A stretch of 64,000 nucleotides of DNA from Ciona savignyi (GCA_000149265.1 CH000572.1:25156-89155); one strand, 5' to 3'. Positions 1-13,284 are shown, numbered from the stretch's first letter. Made by a program: numbers and translations. The notes: generated from the letters alone by a model not told the origin.

Positions 1-39
1 ATCACCATGTTTTGACATCGTACAATATTACGTTCTCAG

Positions 40-3000
40 GTATTCGAAGAGTTAAATGGAGCGTTGCAAGACCGGGAAGTTGAACTACTAAGGAAACTCG
101 ATGCTTTAAAGGAGGAAGCATGTGAGTAGTTGGATGATGGAGTTGTGATAGGAGTTGGGTAAATCACGTTCAATGTTTTTGGAGAGGGGTGGTTTGGACA
201 AGAAGTCTTGAGGTCTAGGTTTAAATACCACTCTGGGCACTGTTATGTCCCGTTATTCTCTTGTGCAGTCTTATTCGAAAGAATGGTTAATAAAAACCAG
301 ATTTCTTTATCCAAATTTTTAATTAGCTTTATATCAAATTCCTGTTACATTAATTCAAAATTCTCATTAAATTTATTTAAATTTAGGGTCATATCACACT
401 TAGCACAAATTTCCTGTTTGATTTAGTCATATTAACGATCACAATCAGCACATCTTGTTCAGACAACACAATAGCATTGTATACAGGTTCTATTATGACC
501 TCACTATCCGTAGTTAACAATCTGGAGAGCCGCGAGCATCGCGCGCAGGAGCTGAAGCGACAAACTGATCGTTTCGCTGGCATGCAACCCCACCAAGTGA
601 CTGAAATACGGGGGGAGATCAAACAATTCGTAGCGGATCGGAAATTTGACGAGGAGCTGAGTCGAACGACGAGATTCACTTATGACAAAGACGTCCTAAC
701 TAAAGTGATTCCAAACTTTGGCGCAAGTGAGTTTGACCTCATTTAATTTGCTCTGAGTTCATTTAATTTGCTCTGTCACTCATAGATTTTTCTTTTTTTA
801 AAGGTTTTTTTCTGCCGATTGAATGTATGCTATTTAAAATGTGAACACTTAAGTTGCATAATTTGGAAAGTGTGTAAAACTGCAAAACTATAGTTATTAT
901 AGCACACGGTTGCACATTCGATACAAATTGATAGACAAGAGATACAAACCAAAAGTCATTTGTAAGAACCAAGATGCTAATAAGTTTTCATTCTAATTAA
1001 TTGGAATACGCTGTTAATATTACAAATTTAAGTTTATTTGTTAAGCTTTTTGTTTCTGATACCACATTTTATCCAATCTCATTACTATTCCACCTCGCTA
1101 GGCTACTATATCATTTTTGCATTATAGTACACAATAAATATTTTACAAACTCCTGTTACTATGCCACGCTTGTTACTATGCCACTTTAACCTTAGTCCTT
1201 AGCAGTGGCATAGTAACGAAATTTGACTGAAAATCCTGTTTAACGATTGATTATTTTATTTATTTTTTAATAGTTTCAGCTGTAAAGGACACCTACCCCC
1301 ACTCCAAGCCACGTATAAGAAATGAATCTGCAGCTTCGACTAACTCTGACATCGTGGCTCCTGCCGTGTCAACTGCCATGGCTCCCATTTCCGCCACTCC
1401 TGCTCTGGCAAGTGCCGTGTCAACTTCCAACATGCCTTCATCCACCAACTGTGTCACCAAGCCATTATTGAATCCACTTTCGTCAAAAGCCTCTGCTACA
1501 GATGCAATAGTGACATCTGCTGTGCCACCTGCGCATTTGCCACCTGCGCATCTGCCACCTGCGCATCTGCCACTTCATTCTGAGCCGCATGCACCACAAG
1601 AGACCCAGAAGTCAACTCCAACTTTGAAAACTTTAGGGAAAAGTGAGTTTTTCACCACATTTCTGAAAAAAACAACCTAGAAAGCAATCTTTGGAGCCCT
1701 GGCATTGTATTTGATTCTATTTGATTTCATGATGTTAAGCTAAATAAACCTCTCATCTGGTAGAATTGATAACAAAAAAGCCAGATTTAGAAATTCACTC
1801 TCGCAATAAATCATTCATATATTGCTTAAGGTTACCCAAAAAGGTGATAAATAAAATGATCTACAGCCAATACTAACAGCTTTTTATGCACAAGGATTGG
1901 TTACCAACTAACTTTCTATCTACGCTTTTACCTTAACTAACTTATGAACATATTTTTTATCCACAGAAGCGTCAACAGATTCATTGAAACTCGAAGAAGA
2001 TACCATTGACTGGGATAAGAGAGGACCATTGGTAAGTATATGGTAGGCGTAGATTAAGGGGTTCCGGGGGTGCAAATTATACCCCAATTGTGACTTTAAC
2101 ATTTCCCCAGGAATCCCCAGTGTCCTGGGCAGATGAGTCCCCCACCCCACAACTTGAGGATACCAGGTATTTTTTTTCCGCTTGTAATATTACGCAGTAT
2201 ATCACATGTCCATATGGTTGTCGGATCAAAACCAACCCCTAGCCGATGTGTTCTTTAACACAAGGCACTAAACCAGTTGTTCTCAAACTGGGGTCCGTGG
2301 TCCTTTTAGGGTCGAAAAAAAATTTTGTGGGACCGCAAAGCACCTTCCAAAAAAATCAACATGATGCTCCTAAAGAAAATTTGTTGTATAAAATAAAAAA
2401 AATTATCCTTTTTTGTTGTTAAATTGTTTTTGGAAAAATTGGTTTCTACCCTCTAATTCTATAAACTAAGCTATCACAAGCGCTTCAGGGTATCATGACT
2501 TCCCATTTATTTGCAGACCCAACAAGATGTACCCCCGTGACGAAAACGGGTTAATGCCACCGCCTAATTTCACCCCTCGGTCCGCACCGCGGGGTCGAGG
2601 CAGATATCGAGGTCGGGGGAATCACCCAGGTAACCAAGGGAGAAAATTCCACAATAACGATATTTATGCCAACCCTTTGGATGAACCCCCGAAACATAGA
2701 GGGGATTTCCACAAAAGAGACCCCAGACCCTCCCATAAGAAAGAAACAAGACAATACGAGACCCATCAACGGAAACCGCTACAAAACAGACCCCAAGATA
2801 ACGCAACCGAGTCCCAGGATCACATACAAAGATCCGAAAATCACCCCAAAAGTCACCCACATAAACAAGATGCCTCCCATCAAAATGACCAGCATCGTCA
2901 AAATAGCCAAAGGGAATTTCCCCTCCCTCAGCGAAACAGAAGCAATAGAAACCAGAGGGTGAATAACACAAGGGATTTTGGAGGACCAAGAAAAAGGGTA

Positions 3001-3464
3001 AAATCATTATTTCTTAATTTGTTTCTGTAGTTACCTGTAGAAATATATAAAAGCACAACCGACTAAACCAGTAGTTTTAAACCATAAAACAAAGGAAAAT
3101 AAAATCATAATTGTGTTGCACTCAAAAAAAACTAACTACTTTTTGTCCAAGTCATAATTAAACTTTGCAGGCTCTAGTAAATTGATCAAATACCAGAACT
3201 TTATTTAAATTTAAAGAAGTCCCACTTGACTTGATGTTTGACTTGACCTTGCTTTTGACTTGACATGGTTTATGGCTTGACTAGGTCTTGAATATCCAGC
3301 AACTTGACTTGGTCACATTGGATAAATTAAAACACGAGTAGTGATTGTCGTTTAGATGATAAAAAATTCATTTCTTTAATCAATTCCAGGGTGATTTTTC
3401 ACAACGTGGAAACAGGAATCAAAAAACTTCCGACGATTTGATAAAGAATGAAGCAAATTCCTGA
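40..3464 (+). CDS. SPATS2: SPATS2/SPATS2L-like protein, 3' seven exons (5' end outside window)
   Basis: Seven exons read on the plus strand with canonical GT/AG borders and matching phases: 40-121, 487-726, 1280-1642, 1967-2031, 2111-2166, 2517-2997, 3390-3464 (stop TGA 3462-3464). The first two exons hold the conserved coiled-coil core of vertebrate SPATS2: a segment ending LDALKEEA, then RAQELKRQTDRF, then EIRGEIKQFVADRKFDEEL, close to the human EELKRLTD and ELRAEIKHFVSERKYDEEL blocks. The rest is low complexity: Ser/Thr/Ala/Pro-rich in exon 3, with three copies of PPAHL from a 15-bp tandem repeat near 1525-1575, and an Arg/Gly start (RGRGRYRGRG) plus Asn/Gln/His/Arg-rich tail in exon 6. 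The family is cytoplasmic and little characterised; basic RGG-type tails suggest RNA binding. The UBA-like N-terminus and the start codon lie left of the window. Introns hold a hairpin (1172-1217) and a hAT-like fragment (2274-2365). I cannot separate SPATS2 from SPATS2L orthology. Confidence 0.85.
1172..1217. repeat. Hairpin inverted repeat in SPATS2 intron
   Basis: Perfect 13-bp arms GTTACTATGCCAC (1172-1184) and GTGGCATAGTAAC (1205-1217) separated by about 20 bp. A further direct copy of TTACTATGCCAC lies just upstream. It may be the remnant of a small palindromic transposon; no target duplication was recognised. Confidence 0.6.
2274..2365 (+). mobile_element. hAT-type MITE end fragment in SPATS2 intron
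   Basis: Starts CAGTTGTTCTCAAACTGGGG and continues with a GTCCGTGG motif, the typical terminus of hAT-superfamily non-autonomous elements in animals. A matching opposite terminus is not clear, so it is called a fragment. Confidence 0.4.
3221..3320. repeat. ACTTG-rich degenerate simple repeat
   Basis: Intron 6 of the SPATS2-like gene holds a run of CTTGACTTGA-like words spaced 5-20 bp apart. It is a decayed low-complexity repeat and shows no coding potential. Confidence 0.5.
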
Positions 3465-3504
3465 AAATTCCATCCGCATATTCTCTTAGTTAGGTTTTAG
3501 ATGA

Positions 3505-3510
3505 ATTAAA
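3505..3510 (+). promoter_or_regulatory. Candidate poly(A) signal ATTAAA of SPATS2-like gene
   Basis: ATTAAA lies 41 bases after the TGA stop. It is the common variant of the AATAAA signal, and no AATAAA is seen closer to the stop. Confidence 0.35.
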
Positions 3511-3729
3511 AAAAGGATTTTTCTTAGAAAAACCAAATTTTCCGAGTTTGTTGAAAGTATCCCTTGTGCAATTGACGGACTGCAATATATATATAACCAC
3601 ACACTGCTGTAAGATAAAGTAGCAAAATGTATATATCGGTGCTATGGGTTCAATCCATTCGTGTGCCTTAATTTTTCATCTATTTTAACAAATGTTACAA
3701 TATATATGGTTTACTCACAATGGCGTTTT

Positions 3730-4110
3730 CTATTTGTCAACGGCTTATCCCTGTCAATGGGATAGCTCTTGCCTCTTTTCTAAAGAACCGGAGATTTAGT
3801 TATTTTTCGAAGATTAGTCTGATAGGTTAGTACGACGCCTTTTACTCAAAGGGTTCCAGATACGAAGCTGATCACTGGCTGGTCGTTTGTGTACTTGGCC
3901 AAAAAACTTAGAGGACTTTACCTAAACCCAATTTGATAATGTGTTCTATTAAATTGAAGTAACGTATGAATTAAACACAACACACTATAATAGCTTCGGC
4001 AACCCGATGGTGGGTGCGAGGTAATCTGACTATTGGCCTTGTGTTATCATCCTTGGTTTTTCAACTCAAGAGGATAAACATGAATATCCTATTCTTATAC
4101 TATTTAGTAT
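3730..4110 (+). mobile_element. tRNA-type SINE copy, old
   Basis: The head resembles a tRNA promoter: a degraded A box near 3825 and B-box-like GGTTCCAGATACGAAG near 3861. The body follows: 'ttctattaaattgaag', then 'cactataatagcttcggcaa' near 3980, then 'gcgaggtaatctgac' near 4016, then 'gaggataaacatgaatatcc' near 4071. The same ordered blocks recur at 34.5, 40.8-41.2, 41.7-42.2, 43.1, 49.0, 60.9 and 61.4 kb and inside the tRNA-Gly array spacers. Family name unknown. Confidence 0.6.
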
Positions 4111-4384
4111 CCCTCAATAGTGAAATACGTATACAAAAGACCAGATGTTCGTGTTTTAACTCTTGTCAGTTGGAAAGCGCAGGGGGCATAATAACACGAA
4201 GAATGTCAAATAAATTTGGCGCTCACCGCCCGGTTACCGGAGCTATTGAAGTGTGTTAAATATTGAAACCTAAACGAATTCAAAATTTTAAAAAAGTTGA
4301 AAAAACTAAAGGTTTGCAGTATATATCACACTGGAATAGCTATATATAACTCAACCATTCGACTACACGACCGTTCAAAACTTA
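4111..4384. other. Intergenic DNA without recognised genes
   Basis: AT-rich sequence between the SINE and the first array spacer. I see no open frame with gene-like features and no RNA gene. Confidence 0.5.
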
Positions 4385-5126
4385 CAAGGTTTGGGTAGAG
4401 CACTATTTCTGTTTATTATCGCGGTTGTGGAAAAAAGCATGTGTTTTACCCCGGCAACAATTGTGCAACTTAAATCAATATTAGTAAAATTAAAAAACTA
4501 AAAAAATTGTAAAGCGCCGCCAGTACGAAAATGGATCTCCGCTTTAAATGTCATTTAATGAACAAGGACATTGCCTGAATCCAGTGGATTGATAGGTTTT
4601 ACCAAAGATTGATGGATTGTACCAAAATTAAAGAAACGTGTCATCATGCAGGCAGACACACTGGCAAATCTGTGGTAGCGCAAAGGTAGAGGTGAGGTAA
4701 TGTAACGATGACCCGTGTGTTAACACACCCTACGTTTTCTCAGGAATAAACATAAATATCGTAATATTACCATAGCGATGCAATATTTCTAAAAAATAGT
4801 GAAGGCGTCAAACTCTTGTTCTGAAACTTTAAACCACGGTATGTTATCTAGCCAGCAGTAAGTATCTGTACGACTTAGTTGTTGTGTTTGATTGATCCAC
4901 ATTGATGTGTGTTTGGACATATCACTTAGTAGCCTATCTGAGAGTGTTTAATCCTTCTTAATAAATTATAAGTGCGTCACTGTTTAAGTTTATCGCTTTG
5001 TTTCTCCCTAGCAAATTAAAAAGTTTTTAACAATTCCAACTTGCAAACGAAGTAAATTATTAGTATATGATCGCTCCGTTTCTTTCTGCAGCGTCGGCAA
5101 CCATTTTAACAGGCCAAAAGGAAATA

Positions 5127-5197
5127 TGCACTACCCGGGAATCGAACACGGGTCGCAAGAATGGGAATCTTGCATGTTATCACTACACCAGCAGTGC
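5127..5197 (-). pseudogene. tRNA-Gly(CCC)-like copy 1, degenerate
   Basis: Anticodon CCC is intact. It has a T-stem mismatch, a D-loop change (GATAAC in place of GGTATC) and a G-U pair in the acceptor. Likely a pseudogene or weak gene. Confidence 0.6.
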
Positions 5198-6209
5198 TCC
5201 TCGATTTTAAATCTCTGGACACGATGCAATAGCTCGTTCATAGCATGCTAATTCATCAGTATGGCACTGATTATTTATTCATTTCGTTCCCATTGCTATC
5301 TTCACTTTACGTTTGGCGGTTATACCCCATTACGTGTAAAAGTTTCAACCAATTATTTTATCTTCTTAAGTGTAGCCTCGCCTACTTATTCGGCCAAAAG
5401 ATGGCAGTAACAAGATGTGCCTTGAATACGTCCCAAGGCCGAGTTTAATCCGTCATTTGGCCGAACACCCAATGTGACAGACTGATATACAGTCTGTTGT
5501 GGTGACGACGTAATATCATGTCGTTTCGAACGGGCGGTTGAGTCCATTGGCAAGCCGCTTTGTATAATACAAAACTGTGCAATGGCTTCGTTTAACCGAC
5601 GACGCGAACGGGGAAATCTGACGATTGCCCATATGTTAACACTTTATGTTTTTTCCTTTCTACGGATAGAAACATAATTATACGCTCTTTATGGTTCCTA
5701 ACAATTTTGATGTCGAGTCTTTTTGAATATTTCGCCCAAAGCTGTCGGCACTGTCATAATAAAAGTTAGCTTCTGGTATCTCTGAAAGAATACGTCACCA
5801 TCACCTGCTTATTCTGATTCTGTAGCAAAATGGTACCAATGGGTAGTTCCACATTTTGCTACTTTCATTTTATCTTAAATGTACAAGTGTATTGGTCAAC
5901 CATAAACAAACTTCCGTGGAGCCCGTAAGTATCTGTATACGACTTGGTTGTTGTGTTTGATTACATTATAAACTCGATTGATTCACTTGGTGTGTGTGAT
6001 TGGTCATATCACTTATTATTTAAGGGTGTTTAATCCATCTTACTAAATTATAAGTGCGTCAATGTTTAAATTAACGCTTTGTTTCTTCGCAGCACATTAG
6101 GAAGTTTCCTACAATTCCAACTTGCAAACGAAGTAAAACATTGGAATATGGTCGCTCCGTCTCCTTCTGCAGAGTCGGCAACCATTTCAACAGGCTAACA
6201 AAACGAATA

Positions 6210-6280
6210 TGCACTGCCCGGGAATCGAACCCGGGTCGCAAGAATGGGAATCTTGCATGACACCACTACACCAGCAGTGC
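6210..6280 (-). tRNA. tRNA-Gly(CCC) copy 2
   Basis: Full-length 71 bp with CCC anticodon at 6246-6248. Its only difference from consensus is a D-loop A-to-G change. Acceptor, anticodon and T stems pair. A TTTT terminator lies downstream. Confidence 0.85.
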
Positions 6281-7266
6281 TTTGCGCTTTTAAATCTCTG
6301 GACACGATGCAATATCTTGTCCTTAGCATGCTTATTCATCAGTACGGCACTGCGCTTTCTTCACTTCTCAGTTGTCGGTGATACCCCATTATGTTTTAAA
6401 GTTTCAATCAATTATTTTATCTTCTTAAGTGCAAACCCCGACTACTTATTCGGCCGAAAGATGACAGTAACGAGATGTGCCTTGAATACGTTGCAAGGCC
6501 GTGTTTTATCCCTCTTTTGGCCGAATACCCAATGTGGCAGACTGATATAAAGCCTACTTCAGAAACAAAGACATATTATATTACTTTAAGCGAGCGGATG
6601 TGGCCTTGTGCAAGTCACATTGTATAATACAAAACTTTGCAATCGCTTAGGTAATCCGATATTGAGAACGAGGTAATCTGATGATTGCCTGTGTGTTAAC
6701 ACTTTTTGTATTGTTCTATCTACGGATAAAAACATTTAATTATATGTCTTTGTGTTTCCCACCAATTTCGAGGTCAGGCCCTTTTAAAAACTTCGCCCAC
6801 AGCTGTCGACACTGTCACAATAAAAAAATGTTGGTGTTTCTGAAAGAATACGTCACCATCACTTGCTTATTCTGCTTATGTAGCAAAATGCTGCCAATTG
6901 GTGCTTTCACATTTCGCTACTTTATTTTATCTTAAATGTACAAGTGTATTGGTCAGCTCAACATAACTTCCGTGGAGCCCGTAAGTATCTGTATACGACT
7001 TGGTTGTTGTGTTTGATTACATTATAGACTGGATTGATTCACATTGGTGTGTGTGTTTGGTCATATCACTTAGTATTTGGGAATGTTTATCCTTCTTACT
7101 AAACTATAAGTGCGTCAATGTTTAAGTTTATCGCTTTGTTTCTCCGTAGCAAATGAGGAAGTTTTTGACAATTTCAACTTGCAAACGAAGTAAATCATTA
7201 TTATATGATCGATCCGTCTCTTTTCGAAGCGTCGGTAATCACTTTAACAGGCTAACAAAAACGATG

Positions 7267-7337
7267 TGCACTACCCGGGAATCGAACCCGGGTCGCAAGA
7301 ATGGGAATCTTGCATGATACCACTACACCAGCAGTGC
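7267..7337 (-). tRNA. tRNA-Gly(CCC) copy 3
   Basis: Consensus except for one acceptor change that leaves a G-U pair at position 6. Anticodon CCC; terminator T5 downstream. Plausibly functional. Confidence 0.85.
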
Positions 7338-8255
7338 TTTGCAATTTAAAATCTCTGGGCACGATGCAATACCTCGTCCATAGCATGCTAATTCATTAGT
7401 ATGGCACTGATTATTTAATTATTTCCCATTGCTATCTTCACTTTACGTTTGGTGGTTATACCTCATTACGTGTAAAAGTTTCAATCAATTATTTTATCTT
7501 CTTGTGTAGACCTCGCCTATTTATTTGGCCTAAAGATGGCAGTAGCGAGAAGTGCCTTGAATACGTTCCAGGGCTGTGTTTAATCCAGCTTTTGGCCGAA
7601 TACCCAATGTGGCAGACTGATATACAGTCAGGTGTGGTAACGACGTAATATCATGTCATTTCAAGCGAGCGGTTGAGTCCATTGGCAAGCCGCTTTGTAT
7701 AATACAAAACTGTGCAATGGCTTCGTTTAACCGACGGTGCGAACGGGGAAATCTGACGATTGTCCGTTTCTGTATTTTCCTTCCTTTTCTGTATTTTCCT
7801 TCTACGCAGGGAAACATAATTATACGCTCTTTATGGTTCCCAACAATTTTAACGTCTGGTCCTTTTGAATATTTCGCCCAAAGCTGTCGACACTGTCATA
7901 TAAAAATCAGCTTTTGCTGTCTCTAAAAGAATACGTCACCATCACCTGTTTATTCTGCTTCTGTAGCAAAATGGTACCAATTGGTACTTTCACATTTCGC
8001 TACTTTCATTTTAATTTAAGTGTACAAGTGTACTGGTCACCTAAAAAAACTTCCGTGGAGTATTTGAGAGCGTTTAGTCCTTCTTACTAAACTATAAGTG
8101 CGTCAATGTTTAAGTTTATCGCTTTGTTTCTCCGTAGCAAATTTGGATTTTTGACAATTCCAATTTGCAAACAAAGTAAATCATTATAATATGATCGGTC
8201 AGCCGTCACTTTTCGAATCGTCGGTAACCACTTTAACAGGCTAACAAAAACGATG

Positions 8256-8327
8256 TGCACTGCCCGGGTAATCGAACCCGGGTCGCAAGAATGGGAATCT
8301 TGCATGATATCACTACACCAGCAGTGC
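8256..8327 (-). pseudogene. tRNA-Gly(CCC)-like copy 4 with T-arm insertion
   Basis: 72 bp: one extra base in the T arm (GGGTAATCG on the plus strand in place of GGGAATCG) plus a D-loop change. The enlarged T loop disrupts the B box, so function is doubtful. Confidence 0.6.
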
Positions 8328-9240
8328 TATGAAATTTTAAATCTCTGGACACGATGCAATAGCTCGTCCATAGCATGCTAATTCATCAGTATGGCACTGA
8401 TTATTTATTTATTTCCCATCGCTATCTTCACTTCACGGTTGGCGGTGATACCCATTACGTGTAAGAGTTTCAATCTTTTTTTGTCTTCTCTAGTGTAGAT
8501 CTCGCCTACTTATTCGGCCAAAAGATGGCAGTAACAAGATGTGCCTTGAATACGTCCCAAGGCCGAGTTTAATCCGTCATTTGGCCGAACACCCAATGTG
8601 ACAGACTGATATACAGTCTGTTGTGGTGACGACGTAATATCATGTCGTTTCGAACGGGCGGTTGAGTCCATTGGCAAGCCGCTTTGTATAATACAAAACT
8701 GTGCAATGGCTTCGTTTAACCGACGACGCGAACGGGGAAATCTGACGATTGCCCATATGTTAACACTTTCTGTTTTTTTTTACTTTCTACGGATAGAAAC
8801 ATAATTATACGCTCTTTATGGTTCCCAACAATTTTAACGTCTGGTCCTTTTGAATATTTCGCCCAAAGCTGTCGACACTGTCATATAAAAATCAGCTTTT
8901 GCTGTCTGTAAAAGAATACGTCACCATCACCTGTTTATTCTGCTTCTGTAGCAAAATGGTACCAATTGGTACTTTCACATTTCGCTACTTTCATTTTAAT
9001 TTAAGTGTACAAGTGTACTGGTCACCTAAAAAAAACTTCCGTGGAGTATTTGAGAGCGTTTAGTCTTTCTTACTAAACTATAAGTGCGTCAATGTTTAAG
9101 TTTATCGCTTTGTTTCTCCGTAGTAAATTTGGAAGTTTTTGATAATTCCAACTTGCAAACAAAGTAAATCATTATTATATGATCGATCCGTCTCTTTTCG
9201 AAGCGTCGGTAATCATTTTAACAGGCTAACAAAAACGATG

Positions 9241-9311
9241 TGCACCCCCGGGTAATCGAACCCGGGTCGCAAGAATGGGAATCTTGCATGATACCACTAC
9301 ACCAGCAGTGC
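9241..9311 (-). pseudogene. tRNA-Gly(CCC)-like copy 5, degenerate acceptor and T arm
   Basis: Shares the T-arm insertion of copies 4 and 10 and has lost two bases near the acceptor/T-arm junction, so the acceptor stem pairs poorly. The anticodon arm is intact. Confidence 0.65.
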
Positions 9312-9388
9312 TTTGCAATTTGGGATCTCTGGGCACGATGCAATACCTCGTCCATAGCATGCTAATTCATTAGTATGGCACTGATTAT

Positions 9389-11262
9389 GGGTCCCATTTG
9401 AAAAAGTGGGACACATATTGTTTTTGTCCGTTTTTTTTTTCTTTTTTTTTCTTTTTTTTCGTCAAACGCTTGACAGGCATGGCTTGTGGCTCCGACATCT
9501 ACCAAAAGGAATAATGGAATCGCAATGAAACTTTGTCATTTGTTAGACCACATGGTCTAGATGAGCAGAAACCAAAATTTTGGGTAATATACCCAGGGGA
9601 ATTCCCTTGGGAGGTGAAAAACCAAAATGGTATTTTTTTCAAAAATTTTAGCTTTTTTGGGCATAGCGCATGAACGGCTGCTCCAATTTTGATCAAATTT
9701 GGTAAAATAGTAGCGTGTTAGTCACTGCGTTACCAATTAAAAGAAACAAAATATTTACCTAGGGAAATACCCTAAAAATGAAGATATGTTTCTAAACCAA
9801 GATTGTGACAGGCATTGATTGTGGCTCCGACATCTACCAGAAGGGATAATAAAATCGCAATGAAACTTTGTCATTTGTTAGACCACATGGTCTAGATGAG
9901 CAGAAACCAAAAATTTTGGGTAATATACCTAGGGGAATTCCCCTGGGAGGTGAAAAACCAAAACGGTATTTTTTCAAAAAATTTTAGCTTTTTTGGGCAT
10001 AGCGCATGAACGGCTGCTCCAATATTGATCAGATTAGGTAAAATAGTAGAGTGTTTGCCACTGCGTTACCAATTAAAAGAAACAAAATATTTACCTAGGG
10101 AAATACCCTAAAAATGAAGATATGTTTCTAAATCAAGATTGTGACAGGCATGGATTGTGGCTCCGACATCTAACAGAAGGGATAATGAAATCGCAATGAA
10201 ACTTCGTCATTTGTTAGACCACATGGTCTAGATATGCAGAAATCAAAATTGTGGGTGATGAATTTAGGGAAATTCCCCTGAGACCTTAAAAACCAAAACG
10301 GGATTTTTTTCTAAAAAAATAGCTTTTTACGGGATAGCGCTTGAACAGATTCTCCAATTTTAATCAGATTTGGTGAAATGGAAGTGCATTAGTCACTGAT
10401 TTAACACTTAAAACAAATAAAAAAGATTACCTAATGAAATACCCTAAAAAATAAGATTTTCTCCTCAAATCATGATAGCAACATGCATGGCATGTCATGG
10501 AGCCCCGACATGTACCAGAAAGAGTAATGGAATCGCAAAAAAAATTTGAAATTTGTAAAAGAACATGGTCTAGATTTGAAGAAACTATAATTTTGGGTAA
10601 TGAATTTAGGGGAATTCCCATGAGACGTTAAAAACCAAAACGTTTTTTGTAATAAATTATCTTTTTGGGGCATAGCGCTTAAACGGCTGCTCTAATTTTG
10701 ATCAGATTTGGTTAAAGGTAAGACCATTAGACACTCTGTGCCAATTAAAAGAAAAAAAAACATTGACTTCGGGCATTTCCCTTAAAAACGAAGATATGTT
10801 CCTAAAATATGATTGTGACAGGGATGCCATATCGCACTGACATCTCCAACAAGGAGTCGACAAATCAGATTAAAACTTTAAAAATTGTTATATAACATTA
10901 TCCACATATGTAAAAACAGAAACTTATCTACTAAACCCAGGGGAATTTCCTGAAACCATGAAAAACTAAATCGGGCTGTTTTGGGAATTTAGCTTCATTT
11001 CACTACAGCGCTTGAAAGAAAGCTTTAATTTAAAACATTCGTGGTGAAATGTTGGTAAATTTGATAGGTTTATTCTTTATATAACTACACATGAAAAATA
11101 AGTTTGGTTGGATATCTATGGGACCCATTCGTTTATGCTTGTAGAAACAAACTACATATTCGGTGTACAAATTGTTGTTAGGAACCCTGCTCGCATTAAT
11201 ATATACCATACAAATGTGTTTTAAGAATAGTTTTTGTTAAACACGTGGTTGACACTCTCTAG
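9389..11262 (+). mobile_element. Rolling-circle (Helitron-like) non-autonomous insert, copy 1
   Basis: Interrupts a spacer at GATTAT/TTATTTATTTCCC; removing it restores the normal spacer. The right end has a near-palindrome GTTAAACACGTGGTTGAC (11236-11253) followed by ACTCTCTAG and then host T: a hairpin plus CTAG|T arrangement expected of a Helitron 3' terminus. The left end is GGGTCCCATT with TTAT on both sides, so either a 4-bp target duplication or ambiguous ends is possible. The middle is about four ~336-bp tandem repeats. No open frame of note, so non-autonomous. The same insert recurs at 14425 at the identical spacer position, so it spread by array duplication. Confidence 0.5.
9471..11110. 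repeat. ~336-bp tandem repeat inside insert copy 1
   Basis: Repeat starts marked by GACAGGCATGG-like words lie near 9471, 9808, 10142, 10480 and 10816, giving a period of 334-338 bp. Each unit carries 'gaaatcgcaatgaaacttt', 'acatggtctagat' and 'acctagggaaataccctaaa'. Similarity decays towards the right end, where the last unit is partial. Confidence 0.85.
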
Positions 11263-12199
11263 TTATTTATTTATTTCCCATCGCTATCTTCACTTCACGG
11301 TTGGCGGTGATACCCATTACGTGGATTCAAGAGTTTCAATCTTTTTTTGTCTTCTCTAGTGTAGATCTCGCCTACTTATTCGGCCAACAGATGGCAGTAA
11401 CAAGATGTGCCTTGAATACGTCCCAAGGCCGAGTTTAATCCGTCATTTGGCCGAACACCCAATGTGACAGACTGATATACAGTCTGTTGTGGTGACGACG
11501 TAATATCATGTCGTTTCGAACGGGCGGTTGAGTCCATTGGCAAGCCGCTTTGTATATTACAAAACTGTGCAATGGCTTCGTTTAACCGACGACGCGAACG
11601 GGGAAATCTGACGATTGCCCATATGTTAACACTTTCTGTTTTTTTCATTTCTACGGATAAAAACATAATTATACGCTCTTTGTGTTTCCCAACAATTTCG
11701 AGGTCGGGTCCTTTCGAATATTTCTCCCAAAGCTGTCGACACTGTCATAAAAAAGTGAGCTTTTGGTGTCTCTGAAAGAATACGTCACCATCACCTGCTT
11801 ATTCTGCTTATGTAGCAAAATGCTGCCAATTGGTGCTTTCACATTTCGCTACTTTTATTTTATCTTAATTGTACAAGTGTATTGGTCAGCTCAACATAAC
11901 TTCCGTGGAGCCCGTAAGTATCTGTATACGACTTGGTTGTTGTGTGTGATGACATATAGACTCGATTGATTCACTTGGTGTGTGTGTTTGGACATATCGC
12001 TTAGTATCTAAGAGCGTTTAATCCTTTTTACTAAACTATTAGTTCGTCAATGTTTTAAGTTTATCGCTTTGTTTCTCCGTAGCAAATTAGGAAGTTTTTG
12101 ACAATTCCAACTTGCAAACGAAACAAATCATTAGAATATGATCGCTTGGTCACTTTCCGAAGCGTCTGTAACCATTTTCACAGGCTAACAAAAACGATA

Positions 12200-12270
12200 T
12201 GCACTGCCCGGGAATCGAACCCAGGTCGCAAGAATGGGAATCTTGCATGATACCACTACACCAGTAGTGC
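12200..12270 (-). tRNA. tRNA-Gly(CCC) copy 6, variant
   Basis: CCC anticodon. One T-stem change gives a U-G pair and one acceptor change gives an A-C mismatch at position 6. Identical to copy 9, because both belong to a duplicated block. Possibly weak. Confidence 0.6.
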
Positions 12271-13284
12271 TTTGCAAATTAAAATCTCTGGGCACGATGC
12301 AATACCTCGTCCATAGCATGCTAGATTCATTAGTATGGCACTGATTATTTAATTATTTCCCATTGCTATCTTCACTTTACGTTTGGTGGTTATACCTCAT
12401 TACGTGTAAAAGTTTCAATCAATTATTTTATCTTCTTGTGTAGACCTCTTCTTTTTTTTCGGCCTAAAGATGACAGTAGCGAGAAGTGCCTTGAATACGT
12501 TCCAATACCGTGTTTAATCCAGCTTTTGGCCGAACACCCAATATGTCAGACTGATATACAGCCTGTTGTGGTGACGACGTATAATATCATGTCATTTCGA
12601 ACGGGTGGTTGAGTCCATTGGCAAGCCGCTTTGTATAATACAAAACTGTGCAATGGCTTCGTTTAACCAACGGTGCGAAAGGGGAAATCTGACGATTGTC
12701 CGTATGTTAACACTTTCTGTTTTTTCCTTTCCACGGATATAAACATCATAAAAAGACGCTCTTTATGGTTCCCAACAATTTCGAGGTCAGGTCCTTTCAA
12801 ACATTTCGCCCAAAGCTGTCGACACTGTCATATAAAAAGTCAGCTTTTGGTGTCTCTGAAAGAATACGTCACCATCACCTGCTTATTCTGCTTCTGTACC
12901 AAAATGCTGCCAATTGGTACTTTCACATTTCGCTACTTTAATTTTATCTTAAATGTACAATAAGTGTATTGGTCAGCTCAACATAACTTCCGTGGAGCCC
13001 GTAAGTATTTGTATACGACTTGGTTGTTGTGTTTGATTACATATATACTCGATTGATTCACATTGGTGTGTGTGTTTGGACATATCAAAGTATTTGAGAG
13101 CGTTTATTTCTTCTTACTAAATTATTAGTGCGTGAATGTTTAAGTTTATGGGTTTGCTTCTCTGTAACAAATTAGGAAGTTTTTGACAATTCCAACTTGC
13201 AAACGAAGTAAATTATTAGTATATGATCGCGTCGTCTCTTTCTGTATCGTCGGCAACCATTTTAACAGGCTAACAAATACGATG

